This document shows positions 1-8,465 of a stretch of 38,006 nt of DNA, piece after piece. A model generated the notes under the pieces. It was not told the DNA's origin and did no database searches. It saw nothing but the letters and a program-made list of their open reading frames with translations. The position numbers were made by a program, and so were the translations under genes. Source of the DNA: a virus. Each line of letters starts with the position of its first letter. The stretch's first letter is position 1. The stretch covers positions 1-38,006 of the IMG/VR virus record IMGVR_UViG_3300036944_000372; one strand, written 5' to 3'.

Positions 1-21
1 CATGCCACATTAAGGCTAATC
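1..21. repeat. Terminal direct repeat, copy 1
   Basis: The first 21 bases are identical to the last 21 bases (37986-38006). A short exact end overlap of this size is what a short-k-mer assembler leaves on a circular or circularly permuted molecule. It closes the genome at about 37,985 bases. It is too short to be a typical phage terminal repeat of hundreds of bases, so it should not be read as the packaged end. Confidence 0.85.
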
Positions 22-47
22 GAGTAGTCCCATCGCTACACGTGTAA

Positions 48-79
48 ATTCAATCCCTATAAGGGGGTTCGCATTGAAT
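48..79. repeat. Nested inverted repeat upstream of terS
   Basis: ATTCAAT (48-54) is the reverse complement of ATTGAAT (73-79). Between them CCC (55-57) can pair with GGG (63-65) around TATAA. It lies in the short gene-free stretch just before the small terminase gene, where cos or pac sites often sit in HK97-type phages. It could equally be a leader hairpin. Function is inferred only from position. Confidence 0.4.
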
Positions 80-107
80 CCCAAATCATTCACAAAACAC
101 ATGAAAA

Positions 108-557
108 ATGCAAAGCAAAAGCAATAAGACAAAAGCCCTTCAGGGCACATTGAATGTTTCCAGAATAAAAACATTCACATCGGGTGAAATTGGTGAACCG
201 ATGTTTAAACTTGATGCTGGCGAATTAAGAATTTACAATCGAATCCGTGAACATCTACACATTCACAAAGCAGGAAAGCAAGTTGATGAAATTTACCTTT
301 CAATAGCAGCGCGTGCCATAGGTCATTTATTACATAATGCTGAAATTTTGAGCAAAGACGGTGCAGTTATGATTCATCCAAACGGTGCAAGGCAGGTAAG
401 TGCCGAATGGACTGCATTCAAGCAAGGATTTGAACTATTTTTAGAATTATCCAGAACTTTAGGGTTAGATCCGAAGTCAAGGTTAACTTTAGAATATTTT
501 CAAGATGGTACTGGCGAAGAAGAGGATGAAATAGCAAAACTTTTAAAAATGAACTAA
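108..557 (+). CDS. terS: Terminase small subunit, P27-like
   Basis: This 149-residue protein resembles the P27 family of small terminase subunits, the DNA-recognition part of the packaging motor. The C-terminal half carries the family-like stretch VSAEWTAFKQGFELFLELS followed by a leucine-rich segment and an acidic tail (GEEEDEIAKLL). The N-terminal third is helical and basic, as expected for DNA contact. It stands immediately upstream of the large terminase with only a small membrane gene between. The stop shares its last A with the next start (TAATG). The family call is by residue pattern and position; no profile search was possible. Confidence 0.8.
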   Translation: MQSKSNKTKALQGTLNVSRIKTFTSGEIGEPMFKLDAGELRIYNRIREHLHIHKAGKQVDEIYLSIAARAIGHLLHNAEILSKDGAVMIHPNGARQVSAEWTAFKQGFELFLELSRTLGLDPKSRLTLEYFQDGTGEEEDEIAKLLKMN

Positions 558-766
558 TGAAACAAAGTATATACGAAATATTTACCTTTATTATAGTAGT
601 TGGCATCATGATAACGGCTTTATCGGTGCCATTCTATTATTTATGGAATTGGTTGTTTATAAAATTCTTTTGGTTTGATTATATCGATTATTTAGAGGCT
701 ATTGGATTTGTTAGTTTTCTATTTCTATTTCGATTTATTGCCATTGAGGTTAAAGCGACTAAATGA
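557..766 (+). CDS. Small two-span membrane protein between terminase genes
   Basis: This 69-residue protein is not recognised. Nearly the whole chain is hydrophobic: one segment at about residues 8-30 and a second at about 44-64, with Trp/Phe-rich residues between (LWNWLFIKFFW), so it should sit in the inner membrane. It overlaps the small terminase by one base (TAATG) and the large terminase by four (ATGA), so it is translated as part of the packaging operon. An unrelated membrane gene wedged between terS and terL is unusual. It may be a cargo gene, for example superinfection exclusion, but nothing in the sequence shows this. Confidence 0.65.
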   Translation: MKQSIYEIFTFIIVVGIMITALSVPFYYLWNWLFIKFFWFDYIDYLEAIGFVSFLFLFRFIAIEVKATK

Positions 767-2430
767 AATTTATTGAGGATGTTGTTTCGGGGAATATAAT
801 ATTAGGCAATTATGCAAGGTTAGCTGTTCAAAGGCATTTGAATGATTTGAAAAATAAAAAATGGGATTATGTTTACTCCGAAGCACACGCCAACAGGGCT
901 TTTGGTTTTATATCAGCCCTTAGGCATACTAAAGGTGAATACGCTGGACAAAGATTTAATATTCAACCTTTTCAAGAATTTTTTATTAAAGTCCTGTTTG
1001 GTTGGCAAAGAAAGGAAGGAGGCAGGCGATTTCGAAAGGCATATCTTGAAATAGCAAGAAAGAACGGTAAAACAGAATTAGCGGCTGCCATTGCGGTTTA
1101 TTGTTTCCTATGTGACAATGAAACGGGTGCGGAAGTATATACGGCTGCAACTACGAGGGATCAAGCTAGGATTGCTTTTGATACGGCAAAGGTATTTCTA
1201 AAATCATTAAAGGTAGATTCAAGAACATTTAACAAGTTAGTCAATGTCCTAAAATATAATTGCAACGTTCCATCTACTAACTCAAAGTTTGAAGCCGTAT
1301 CTGCTGATGCCAATACCCTTGATGGATTAAATCCACACTTTGCAGGAATTGACGAATATCATTCACATAAAACAAGCGATGTTTTAGAGGTAATGGAGAC
1401 TGGTATGGGCTCCAGAACGCAGCCATTACTTTTAATTACTACGACTGCAGGATTTAACCGAGAATCACCTTGTTATCAATTCCGAAAAGTAATGGTTGAT
1501 ATTTTAGAAAAAAGAAAGGTGGATGAATCTGTATTTCCTTTGTTGTTTTGCTTAGATGAAGGCGATGACTGGCAGGATAAAAAGAACTGGACAAAATCCA
1601 ATCCTAATCTTGGCGTCACTCCGTACATTAGTTACATGGATGACCAATTTCAAAAAGCATTAAACGAAGGGGCCGCAAAGCAAATACAATTTATGACTAA
1701 GAATTTGAACGTATGGACAACTACCTCCAGTGTCTGGATATCTAATAGTTATATTGAGGCTACAAGATTAAAATTAGACGATGACGTACTTTATAATAAA
1801 AAGTGCTTCGCTGGATTAGACTTAGCTTCTACGCGTGATATTGCAGCTTTGGTTCTTTGTTTTCCCGTACAACAGGGGATTGATAAACCACATATAAAAT
1901 CCTATTTCTTTTGTCCGGAAGATAACGTACGAGAAAGATCTCTTTCGGATGGCGTAAACTACATTCAATGGGCACAGGATGGCGATATTGTTATGACAGA
2001 CGGCAACGTTACAGATTACGACTTTATAAAAGCTAAAGTAATTGAATTAACGGCAAAGTATAAAATCGAGTGCATAGCTTTTGACCGATGGAATGCAAGC
2101 CAACTTGTTATCCAGTTAACAAACGACGGAGCAACTATGAAACCTTTCGGACAGGGATTTATTTCTATGTCCGCTCCAACTAAAGAAGTCGAAAAGATGT
2201 TTTTATCTTCAGAAATTACACACGACGGAAATCCAGTAATGGAGTGGATGATGTCAAACGTTATGCTTAGATTTGACCCTGCTGGAAATATAAAAATAGA
2301 TAAGGCGAAGTCAACTGAAAAGGTAGATGGGCCCGTAGCGATGGTAATGGCATACGCTCAAATCATGGTAGAGGATAAACCAACTATTTACACGTCTGGT
2401 GAACGCCAACAAGGCTTATTAATGTTATAG
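763..2430 (+). CDS. terL: Terminase large subunit
   Basis: This 555-residue protein is the packaging ATPase and nuclease that pumps DNA into the prohead. The ATPase part has a Walker A-like motif ARKNGKTE (about residues 98-105) and a Walker B-like IDEYH (about 196-200), followed by a Thr-rich coupling segment (LLLITTTAG). The C-terminal RNase H-like nuclease has GLDLAS (acidic D353) and a second acidic position in AFDRWN (D441). Length and motif order match the HK97/P27-type Terminase_1 family. It starts in an ATGA overlap with the preceding gene and ends in TAG. Confidence 0.95.
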   Translation: MKFIEDVVSGNIILGNYARLAVQRHLNDLKNKKWDYVYSEAHANRAFGFISALRHTKGEYAGQRFNIQPFQEFFIKVLFGWQRKEGGRRFRKAYLEIARKNGKTELAAAIAVYCFLCDNETGAEVYTAATTRDQARIAFDTAKVFLKSLKVDSRTFNKLVNVLKYNCNVPSTNSKFEAVSADANTLDGLNPHFAGIDEYHSHKTSDVLEVMETGMGSRTQPLLLITTTAGFNRESPCYQFRKVMVDILEKRKVDESVFPLLFCLDEGDDWQDKKNWTKSNPNLGVTPYISYMDDQFQKALNEGAAKQIQFMTKNLNVWTTTSSVWISNSYIEATRLKLDDDVLYNKKCFAGLDLASTRDIAALVLCFPVQQGIDKPHIKSYFFCPEDNVRERSLSDGVNYIQWAQDGDIVMTDGNVTDYDFIKAKVIELTAKYKIECIAFDRWNASQLVIQLTNDGATMKPFGQGFISMSAPTKEVEKMFLSSEITHDGNPVMEWMMSNVMLRFDPAGNIKIDKAKSTEKVDGPVAMVMAYAQIMVEDKPTIYTSGERQQGLLML

Positions 2431-2432
2431 AA

Positions 2433-2696
2433 ATGTACCTAATTGACAAAATAAAAATATCAATTATGGAAAAGTTAATGACAAAACAGGATTACGCCAA
2501 ACAAGTCAGGCAAATTAATTCTATCGATGGATATTTTAATAGGTTTTATGAGTTATCTGGAGAATGTCGAACACATCAAGAAGCATGGTTAAAATTAGAG
2601 GAAGAAAGAGACACCTTTGGACTTGATGAAAAATATAAGACATACGATAGTTTTAGAAAAGCAAAAAGCCTTTACATGGTAATTAGGTTTGTGTAA
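2433..2696 (+). CDS. Hypothetical protein between terminase and portal
   Basis: This 87-residue protein is not recognised. It starts two bases after the terL stop; an internal ATG at 2466 (MEKLMTKQDYAKQ) is an equally good start and would give 76 residues. The sequence is hydrophilic and probably helical, with a charged middle (LKLEEERDTF). Bacteroidota phages often carry a small unknown gene here. It is the last gene before the promoter-like box and hairpin that precede portal. Confidence 0.6.
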   Translation: MYLIDKIKISIMEKLMTKQDYAKQVRQINSIDGYFNRFYELSGECRTHQEAWLKLEEERDTFGLDEKYKTYDSFRKAKSLYMVIRFV

Positions 2697-2735
2697 CCTG
2701 TTACCAAAAGTACATAACTTCATACTAATCTGATA

Positions 2736-2743
2736 TATATTTG
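2736..2743 (+). promoter_or_regulatory. Candidate promoter -7 box TATATTTG upstream of portal
   Basis: TATATTTG fits the Bacteroidota -7 consensus TAnnTTTG. Transcription would start about seven bases downstream, at or within the portal start codon (2748), implying a leaderless or nearly leaderless message. No convincing -33 TTG element is visible. The 8-mer occurs by chance in AT-rich DNA, so support comes only from its position in a 51-base intergenic gap. Confidence 0.4.
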
Positions 2744-2781
2744 CCGCATGGGAATATTTAACTCCATGCGGTCTTTTTTTT
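2744..2781 (+). terminator. Terminator-like hairpin spanning the portal start codon
   Basis: CCGCATGG (2744-2751) pairs perfectly with CCATGCGG (2764-2771) around a 12-base loop, and eight T residues follow (2774-2781). This is a textbook intrinsic terminator shape, but it contains the portal ATG (2748) in its 5' arm. It may attenuate transcription between terminase and head genes, hide the start codon, or both. Confidence 0.6.
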
Positions 2782-3998
2782 CTAATACTAGAGCAAGTAT
2801 TGAAAATCCTAACACTCCTTTAAACGGTGATACATTAGGCGCATTATTTCAGCGAGGTTCTACTGCTGGTGTTGCGGTCGATGAATATTCAATTATAGGT
2901 CTTCCTGCATTTTATAGAGCTACTCAAATATTAGGAGGTGTCATTGCCTCTATTCCTTTTGATATTATCGAAAAACAGGACAATGGATTTATAAGGATAG
3001 CAAAAGACCATTCTAATTACAAAGTAATAGCAAGAGAGCCATCAGACCTATACACATCTCACACGTTTTATAAAACAATGGTACTTCACTATTTATCACA
3101 TGGTGCTTTTTACGCGTCGATAAATAGAAATAGCATAACCACAAGAATAAACTCATTCACTATTCTCAATCCTACTAAAATGGAAATGAGTTACAATAGT
3201 AGGAATGAACTTGTATTTAAGAATAAAGAGAATAATAAAACATACAGGAGCGAGAATATTATTTACATTCCAAATCTTGCATGGGATGGAGTTAAGGCGT
3301 TGTTAGTGCCAGACGTTCACCGTGACAATTTTGGGCTTGCTTTAGCAAATAGAAATTACGGTGCTAACTTTTACAAAAACGGTGCGCACTTAAACGGTGT
3401 TTTAAAACATCCTGGAAGATTAACAAATGAAGCGTACGATAGATTAAAAGGTAGTTTTAACCGTGCTTTTGGTGGTAGTCAAAACGCTGGAGGTACTGCC
3501 ATTTTAGAGGAAGGCATGGATTTCCAAAAAGTAGGGCTTAACCCTGCTGATGCTGCATTTAACGAAACTAAAAAAGCTACTATTTCCGATATAGCAAGGA
3601 TTACAGGTGTTCCAGGTGTTTTATTGGAAGATATGGATAAAGCAACTTTTGGTAATATGGAACAGTTGAGCCAAATGTTTGTGAACTACACAATAATGCC
3701 TCTTTGCGAGACAATCGAATCAGAGTTTAATAGAAAGATATTTTTTGAGGTTGAGAAAGATAAGTTTAGCACACGATTTAATTTAGATGGGTTACTTCGC
3801 GGTGACGTTGCGGCACGATCTTCTTATTATACAACTATGCGAAATGTTTTAGCTATGTCACCAAATGAAATTAGGATTAAAGAAAATATGAATCCTTATC
3901 CAGGTGGAGATTCTTATGAATTGCCTTTAGCTTCTAACATTAAGATAGAACCAACAAACGAAACTATAAACGACGATAGTAACGATACTAACGATTAA
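2748..3998 (+). CDS. Portal protein, HK97 family
   Basis: This 416-residue protein forms the dodecameric ring at the capsid vertex through which DNA passes. The family pattern is clear: an N-terminal MGIF start, a GLPAFYRATQILGGVIAS region, a central fold with HYLSHGAFYASI, and the wing/stem segment around ISDIARITGVPGVLLEDMDKA. The C-terminus is acidic and Asn/Asp-rich. It stands directly before protease and capsid, as in HK97. The start at 2748 matches family N-termini, although it lies inside a hairpin; the next in-frame ATG at 2766 is the alternative. Confidence 0.93.
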   Translation: MGIFNSMRSFFSNTRASIENPNTPLNGDTLGALFQRGSTAGVAVDEYSIIGLPAFYRATQILGGVIASIPFDIIEKQDNGFIRIAKDHSNYKVIAREPSDLYTSHTFYKTMVLHYLSHGAFYASINRNSITTRINSFTILNPTKMEMSYNSRNELVFKNKENNKTYRSENIIYIPNLAWDGVKALLVPDVHRDNFGLALANRNYGANFYKNGAHLNGVLKHPGRLTNEAYDRLKGSFNRAFGGSQNAGGTAILEEGMDFQKVGLNPADAAFNETKKATISDIARITGVPGVLLEDMDKATFGNMEQLSQMFVNYTIMPLCETIESEFNRKIFFEVEKDKFSTRFNLDGLLRGDVAARSSYYTTMRNVLAMSPNEIRIKENMNPYPGGDSYELPLASNIKIEPTNETINDDSNDTND

Positions 3999-4003
3999 AA
4001 TAT

Positions 4004-4606
4004 ATGGAAAAGAGAAGTATAAATTACGAGTTTAGGGCAATGCCAGAATCCCGTACAATAGTAGGCACTGCAACGGTTTTTAATTCTGCTTATGACATGG
4101 GATGGTATGATGAGGAAATGAGTGCGGACGTATTTAAAAATTCTGATTTTTCGGACGTGGTAGCATTATTTAATCATGATGCTAATATGGTTTTAGCAAG
4201 AACCAAATCGGGCACCTTAAAATTAAACTTAACGGGTAATGCTTTAGAATATTCTTTCGAGGCACCAAATACTTCTTTAGGTAATGACCTTTTAGAAATG
4301 GTTAAACGTGGCGATGTTTATCAATCTTCATTTGCTTTTAGCGTAGAAGCCGAAGACTGGCAGGAAAGGGAAGGAATGAAACCTAAAAGGGTTATTCGAG
4401 GAATTAAAAAAGTGTATGATGTTTCACCAGTAACTTATCCCGCTAATCCAGATACAATGGTAGCTAAAAGAAGCTACGAGCAAACGACAGGAAAGATTAA
4501 TGAAGAATTACAGAAAGTGATTGATATATCAGTTAAATCTGAAATTAATATACAAAACGAGTTACGCAGGAACGCCCTGCATTTATTAAATTTAAAAACA
4601 AAATAA
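4004..4606 (+). CDS. Prohead maturation protease, HK97 family
   Basis: This 200-residue serine protease cleaves the capsid delta domain and itself during head maturation. Visible features are the N-terminal pattern IVGTATVFNSAYDMG, the candidate catalytic His58 in FNHD and the Ser in QSSFAF (about residue 109), followed by the family ending YDVSPVTYPANP. The C-terminal tail is probably removed during self-processing. It lies five bases after portal and overlaps capsid by one base (TAATG). Confidence 0.92.
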   Translation: MEKRSINYEFRAMPESRTIVGTATVFNSAYDMGWYDEEMSADVFKNSDFSDVVALFNHDANMVLARTKSGTLKLNLTGNALEYSFEAPNTSLGNDLLEMVKRGDVYQSSFAFSVEAEDWQEREGMKPKRVIRGIKKVYDVSPVTYPANPDTMVAKRSYEQTTGKINEELQKVIDISVKSEINIQNELRRNALHLLNLKTK

Positions 4607-5838
4607 TGAACTCTAAGCTATTGAGAGAAAAGCGGGCTTCCGATTATGCGATAATGGAAGATTTGCAAAAGAGAGCATCAGCCGAGGGACGTCTAATGAA
4701 TGCCGAGGAATTGGCACAATGGGACGCAGCCGATGCGAACTTTAAAAACTATACCGACCAAATTTCAAGACTTGAAAGATGGAACGACATTAACACCGAA
4801 GAAAGAGGCGTTAAAAACATTGAGGACACTATAGCTGATTTGCCAACTGATAAAAGAGAGATTGTAAAGTCTCCTGAATATCAAGTAGCATTCATGAAAG
4901 CTATTGCCAAAAGAGAGTTAAGTAGCAAAGACCAAACGTTACTTAAAGAGATGCGTGGAACGGCAACTATAACTACTTCCGAAAGTGGCTTGGCAGGTGG
5001 TTTTGTGATTCCTTACCAATTCTCCTACGAGCTCGAAAAAACAATGGCTTATTATGGCCCAATGTTGCAGGTATCTCGTGTAATCACTACGCCTCAGGCA
5101 GGTACTTTGTACTATCCAAAAGTGAATGATACTGGAACAACAGGCTCATGGCATACAGAGGGTGGAGCGGTTACTGTTCAAGATATGACCTTTACAAGAG
5201 AGACTTTTGCTGCACACGTTATTAACACATTGGTAAAGGTATCTGTAGAATGGGCGAATGATGAATTTGGACTATTGAACACAGAATTACCTATTATGCT
5301 TGGTGAGCGTTTAGGACGTGGTTTAAATACTGCATTCACATCGGGAGATGGTTCTGGTAAACCTACGGGTTTTGCTGCTAACACTACTCAGGGTGCGGTA
5401 TCTGCAAGCCAAACGGCTTTTACTGCATCAAACTTAGTTGACCTTATTCACTCGGTGGATATTGCCTACAGAAATAGTCCATCTGCTGCATTCATGATGA
5501 ACGATACTATTTTAAGTGCGGTTAGAAAACTAAACTTAGATAACAGTAACACAACTTTATTCCAACCATCATTGAGAGACGGTATTCCTGACAGATTATT
5601 GGGTTACAATTTCTTTGTGAACAACGATCTTCCTGCAACACAGGCAACTGCTGCAAAGATTATTTACTTCGGTGATTGGTCTAAATACCTTATTCGTCAA
5701 GTATCTAACAATGTGTTGGTGCCATTACGCGAAAGGTTTATGGATGAAATGGAATTAGGATTCTTATTGTATGCAAGATATGACGGTAAACTTTTACAGA
5801 CTGCTGCCATTAAGCACCTAGCTAATAAGTTGACCTAA
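4606..5838 (+). CDS. Major capsid protein, HK97 fold
   Basis: This 410-residue protein is the main shell subunit. The first roughly 110 residues are charged and helical, as expected for a scaffolding delta domain removed by the upstream protease. From about residue 120 the sequence turns into the HK97-type shell domain (GTATITTSESGLAGGFVIPYQFS onward), with a GDGSGKPTGFA stretch and a C-terminal FLLYARYDGKLL. Position after portal and protease confirms the call. A terminator-like hairpin follows directly, which would let capsid be made in excess of downstream genes. Confidence 0.95.
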   Translation: MNSKLLREKRASDYAIMEDLQKRASAEGRLMNAEELAQWDAADANFKNYTDQISRLERWNDINTEERGVKNIEDTIADLPTDKREIVKSPEYQVAFMKAIAKRELSSKDQTLLKEMRGTATITTSESGLAGGFVIPYQFSYELEKTMAYYGPMLQVSRVITTPQAGTLYYPKVNDTGTTGSWHTEGGAVTVQDMTFTRETFAAHVINTLVKVSVEWANDEFGLLNTELPIMLGERLGRGLNTAFTSGDGSGKPTGFAANTTQGAVSASQTAFTASNLVDLIHSVDIAYRNSPSAAFMMNDTILSAVRKLNLDNSNTTLFQPSLRDGIPDRLLGYNFFVNNDLPATQATAAKIIYFGDWSKYLIRQVSNNVLVPLRERFMDEMELGFLLYARYDGKLLQTAAIKHLANKLT

Positions 5839-5849
5839 TATATAAAAAT

Positions 5850-5878
5850 GGGATGGGTAGAAATATCCATCCCTTCTT
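5850..5878 (+). terminator. Terminator hairpin after capsid gene
   Basis: GGGATGG (5850-5856) pairs with CCATCCC (5867-5873) around a 10-base loop and is followed by TTCTTT. It sits 11 bases after the capsid stop. It probably trims transcription after the highly expressed head genes. An in-frame ATG at 5853 lies inside this stem and is therefore an unlikely start for the next gene. Confidence 0.65.
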
Positions 5879-5891
5879 TAAAAAATGTACA

Positions 5892-6452
5892 ATGGCTTGG
5901 AAAGTAACGACACAACCATCTTTAGAAGTTTGGACATTAAACGAGGTAAAAAATTATTTGAAGGTAGATACATCTTCCGACGATACTTTAATTACTACTT
6001 TGCTACAGTCGGCTCGTGAAGTTGCTGAAAGGTATCTGAATCAGGCATTAATAACTCAAACGATAACGGAAAAATTAGATAGGTTAAACAAGCCTATTAT
6101 TTATTTATCCGTATCTCCCGTTATTTCGGTTACATCTTTTCAATACGCAGATAGTCAAAACACAACACAGACATACAATAGTAGTAATTACATTGTAGAT
6201 AATTTTGAAAAGCCTGCTAGATTATCTCTAGCTTACGGGAAAACATGGCCCACACTTTATGGAAATATAAATGATGTTACTATAGTTTATACAGCTGGAT
6301 ATGGAGCGGCTGCATCGAATGTGCCTATGCAAATAAGACAAGCCATTTTAATGATGGTAGCGGATGCCTACGATAATAGAGAGGATTATGTAAAGAAATT
6401 ACCTACGGCTTCGGAGTATTTACTTGATCAATATCGCGTACAAATATTATAA
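5892..6452 (+). CDS. Head-tail connector protein, gp6-like
   Basis: This 186-residue protein resembles the HK97 gp6 / YqbG connector family that forms a ring below the portal. The pattern is LEVWTLNEVKNYLKVDTSSDDTLITTLLQSAREVAERYL, split between a helical pair and a later beta region (PIIYLSVSPVISVTSFQY) and ending in a helix with AYDNRED. I chose the ATG at 5892 (MAWKV) because an upstream in-frame ATG at 5853 lies inside a terminator stem and adds 13 residues unlike the family. It ends in a TAATG joint with the next gene. Confidence 0.82.
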   Translation: MAWKVTTQPSLEVWTLNEVKNYLKVDTSSDDTLITTLLQSAREVAERYLNQALITQTITEKLDRLNKPIIYLSVSPVISVTSFQYADSQNTTQTYNSSNYIVDNFEKPARLSLAYGKTWPTLYGNINDVTIVYTAGYGAAASNVPMQIRQAILMMVADAYDNREDYVKKLPTASEYLLDQYRVQIL

Positions 6453-6796
6453 TGAGATACAACAAAAAAGAAGAGATTGGAAAACTAAGGGAAAGAATCA
6501 TAGTACAAAGTGTTACTAGGGCTGCCAGTACTACTGGTTTTGGCGTTGAAACATGGACTAATTTAGTAGAAGTTTGGGCAGTGGTTGATTACAAAGGAAT
6601 AAACAAAGAAGAAGTTGAGGGTGGCAAAATAACAGCCTTATCTCAAATAAGAGTTACCTGCAGAAATAGAACTGACATAAATGAGCAACAAAGAATTATT
6701 TGGATGAACAAATATTACCAAATCGAAAATGTACAGATAAGTGCTGATAATATGTATTTGCATTTATTTTGTTCATTTGCTCAAAATTACGCGTAA
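6452..6796 (+). CDS. Head closure / head-tail adaptor protein
   Basis: This 114-residue protein has the profile of the phage head-tail joining family (SPP1 gp16-like). Family-like features are GKLRERIIVQS near the N-terminus, WTNLVEVWAVVDYK in the middle and a beta-rich end IRVTCRNRTDI and KYYQIENVQ. Such proteins cap the connector after packaging and dock the tail. It sits in the usual place, after the gp6-like connector, with one-base overlaps on both sides. Confidence 0.8.
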   Translation: MRYNKKEEIGKLRERIIVQSVTRAASTTGFGVETWTNLVEVWAVVDYKGINKEEVEGGKITALSQIRVTCRNRTDINEQQRIIWMNKYYQIENVQISADNMYLHLFCSFAQNYA

Positions 6797-7377
6797 TGTC
6801 AATATCAAGAAGTAAATTAAATAGGCTTAGGGCGCTCGAAAACGAGACCCAAAAGAAAACAACTAAAGCAGGTAAACTCTTTAAGATGTACAACTTTGCT
6901 AAGTCTGTTACTGAACTTGATGATATGCTAAACAAAGTTACAAAAGAAAAGAGAAAAGAAATATCTGATGCAGCCGCTCCAATAGCATTAAAGGTTTATA
7001 AATCTTTTGTTCCACGTTCTAATAAACCACATAAGTTTTATTCTCGTGGAATGGAAAGAGGTAGCGGCCCTAAATACAATATTGAACCGGGAAACCTTAG
7101 ACGTTCTATTCAGAATATTTCAGATAAAAAGTCTTGGAAGGCTTTGTTAACTTCTGTTGGTCCTTTATACAAGGATGCTGGTATAAATGTTAAGCTAAGT
7201 GGCGAAGATAAGACAGATGGCTTTTATGCGCACATGGTTTTTGGTAGTACAAAAGCATGGATAAGTAAAGTAAGGAACAAGGCAGAAAAGGGAAGTCAAA
7301 ACGCGGTGATTAATAAAATGTCATCAATGGCATTAAAGTACATGAAGGAGTTTCCTCGTCAATTTTGGGAGTTATGA
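6796..7377 (+). CDS. HK97 gp10-like neck/tail component
   Basis: This 193-residue protein occupies the place of the HK97 gp10 / minor tail neck protein and has the expected mix of a helical N-terminus, a basic middle and YAHMVFGSTKAW-like strand residues (compare the family YA.yvEfGT). I start it at 6796 (MSISRSKLNR), which makes a TAATG joint with the preceding stop; the upstream ATG at 6769 would overlap the preceding gene by 28 bases. Its stop overlaps the next start as ATGA. Family assignment is moderate. Confidence 0.68.
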   Translation: MSISRSKLNRLRALENETQKKTTKAGKLFKMYNFAKSVTELDDMLNKVTKEKRKEISDAAAPIALKVYKSFVPRSNKPHKFYSRGMERGSGPKYNIEPGNLRRSIQNISDKKSWKALLTSVGPLYKDAGINVKLSGEDKTDGFYAHMVFGSTKAWISKVRNKAEKGSQNAVINKMSSMALKYMKEFPRQFWEL

Positions 7378-7763
7378 TAGGAAAAGTAATATATGGAAGA
7401 TTATCGACTGATACGACCGTAACTAATATTTGCGGCTTGTCTATTTACCCTGACATTGCACCTCAAAATGTGCAATACCCTTTTATTGTATATACGATAA
7501 CAAATAGTACTCCCGTAGATTACAAAGACGGGCAAAGCAACTTAGAAGAAATTAATTTACAAGTTGATATATACACTAATAATTACGACACTACGCAAAC
7601 ACTTGCTAATAATGTGCGTAATAGATTAGATAGGTTTGTAGGTACGATAAATAATGTTTCGGTGCAAACTATTAATTATGTTAGCAGCGATTCACAAGTT
7701 TATAACGCTGACTTAAATGTTTATTGGATGTCAGTTGATTTCATGGCAAAAATGAAAAGATAA
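7374..7763 (+). CDS. Tail completion protein, DUF3168-like
   Basis: This 129-residue protein resembles the DUF3168 / gp17-like tail completion family that caps the tail tube at the head-proximal end. The N-terminal VIYGRLSTDTTVTNI, the YPDIAPQNVQYPFIVYTI stretch and the strand-forming EINLQVDIYTNNYD are typical. Start 7374 makes an ATGA overlap with the preceding gene; an ATG at 7365 would add three residues. Confidence 0.8.
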   Translation: MIGKVIYGRLSTDTTVTNICGLSIYPDIAPQNVQYPFIVYTITNSTPVDYKDGQSNLEEINLQVDIYTNNYDTTQTLANNVRNRLDRFVGTINNVSVQTINYVSSDSQVYNADLNVYWMSVDFMAKMKR

Positions 7764-7764
7764 T

Positions 7765-8016
7765 ATGAAACTAAGACTTTTAAAAGAATGGAACGGAAAA
7801 GAAGCTGGTAATACTGGCGTTTTTCTTTCGGAATATGGCGAACAAATGATTAACGATGGAATTGCAGAACTACTTGACGAAGATTTTGTCGTTGAACAAA
7901 TGCCGCAAAAAGAGGAAGTTCAGCAAGATCCAGTCTATATTCCTATTCCAGTGCCTATGTCATATTTCAATGACGAGGCAAATGAAGAAAATATTACTAA
8001 ACCAAAAAATAAATAA
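7765..8016 (+). CDS. Small acidic hypothetical protein before the tail tube
   Basis: This 83-residue protein is not recognised. It begins with a compact segment (MKLRLLKEWNGKEAGNTGVFL) that looks like a small beta domain. It then becomes acidic and proline-rich (VEQMPQKEEVQQD, IPIPVPMSY) and ends in a low-complexity Asn/Lys tail. It stands between tail completion and tail tube and starts right after the preceding stop. A role in tail assembly is inferred from position only. Confidence 0.6.
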   Translation: MKLRLLKEWNGKEAGNTGVFLSEYGEQMINDGIAELLDEDFVVEQMPQKEEVQQDPVYIPIPVPMSYFNDEANEENITKPKNK

Positions 8017-8018
8017 CC

Positions 8019-8447
8019 ATGCCAACTACTGGAATTATAAACGGTACGTTAATGAGGCTTTATAAAGATGCTGTGGCCATTGGCTATGCTACCTCATGCC
8101 AAATGAACATTTCATCTGCTATGCGGGAAATTCTCACAAAGGATTCTGCTGCTGGAGGATGGAGGGAAGTAAAGAAAGGACAGTTATCCGGAACACTATC
8201 AACGGAGGCGTTATACGCGGGTCCGGGCGATGCTTCAACTAATTATTTGTTTGATGACTTGTTTACCGACCTCGTGGCAGGTACTGCATTGACCATTAAA
8301 TTTACTACAGACGTTGTGGGTGATAATGTTTACACAATGAGTGCCATTTGTACATCATTAGACTTAAACGCTGGTGTGGAAGAGAATGTAAGCTATTCAG
8401 CATCATTCGAAGTTACGGGAGCTATTATGAAAACTACTAAAGCATAA
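8019..8447 (+). CDS. Major tail tube protein
   Basis: This 142-residue protein has the pattern of the TP901-1-type major tail protein that stacks in rings to form the tail tube: GIINGTLMRLYKDAVAIGYATS, then a Trp-containing turn (AAGGWREVKKGQLSGTLS) and alternating strand residues ending in YSASFEVTGAIM. Position directly before the tail assembly chaperone pair and tape measure agrees. It is the only strong tube candidate in the window. Confidence 0.85.
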   Translation: MPTTGIINGTLMRLYKDAVAIGYATSCQMNISSAMREILTKDSAAGGWREVKKGQLSGTLSTEALYAGPGDASTNYLFDDLFTDLVAGTALTIKFTTDVVGDNVYTMSAICTSLDLNAGVEENVSYSASFEVTGAIMKTTKA

Positions 8448-8465
8448 TTTTAAAAATTACCTAAA

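Noticed and set aside
5853-5891. Upstream start for the gp6-like connector
   Set aside because: It lies inside a terminator stem and adds residues unlike the family; ATG at 5892 is better.
6696-6935. Antisense frame across the head-closure/gp10 joint
   Set aside because: It overlaps two well-supported genes completely and has no recognisable sequence.
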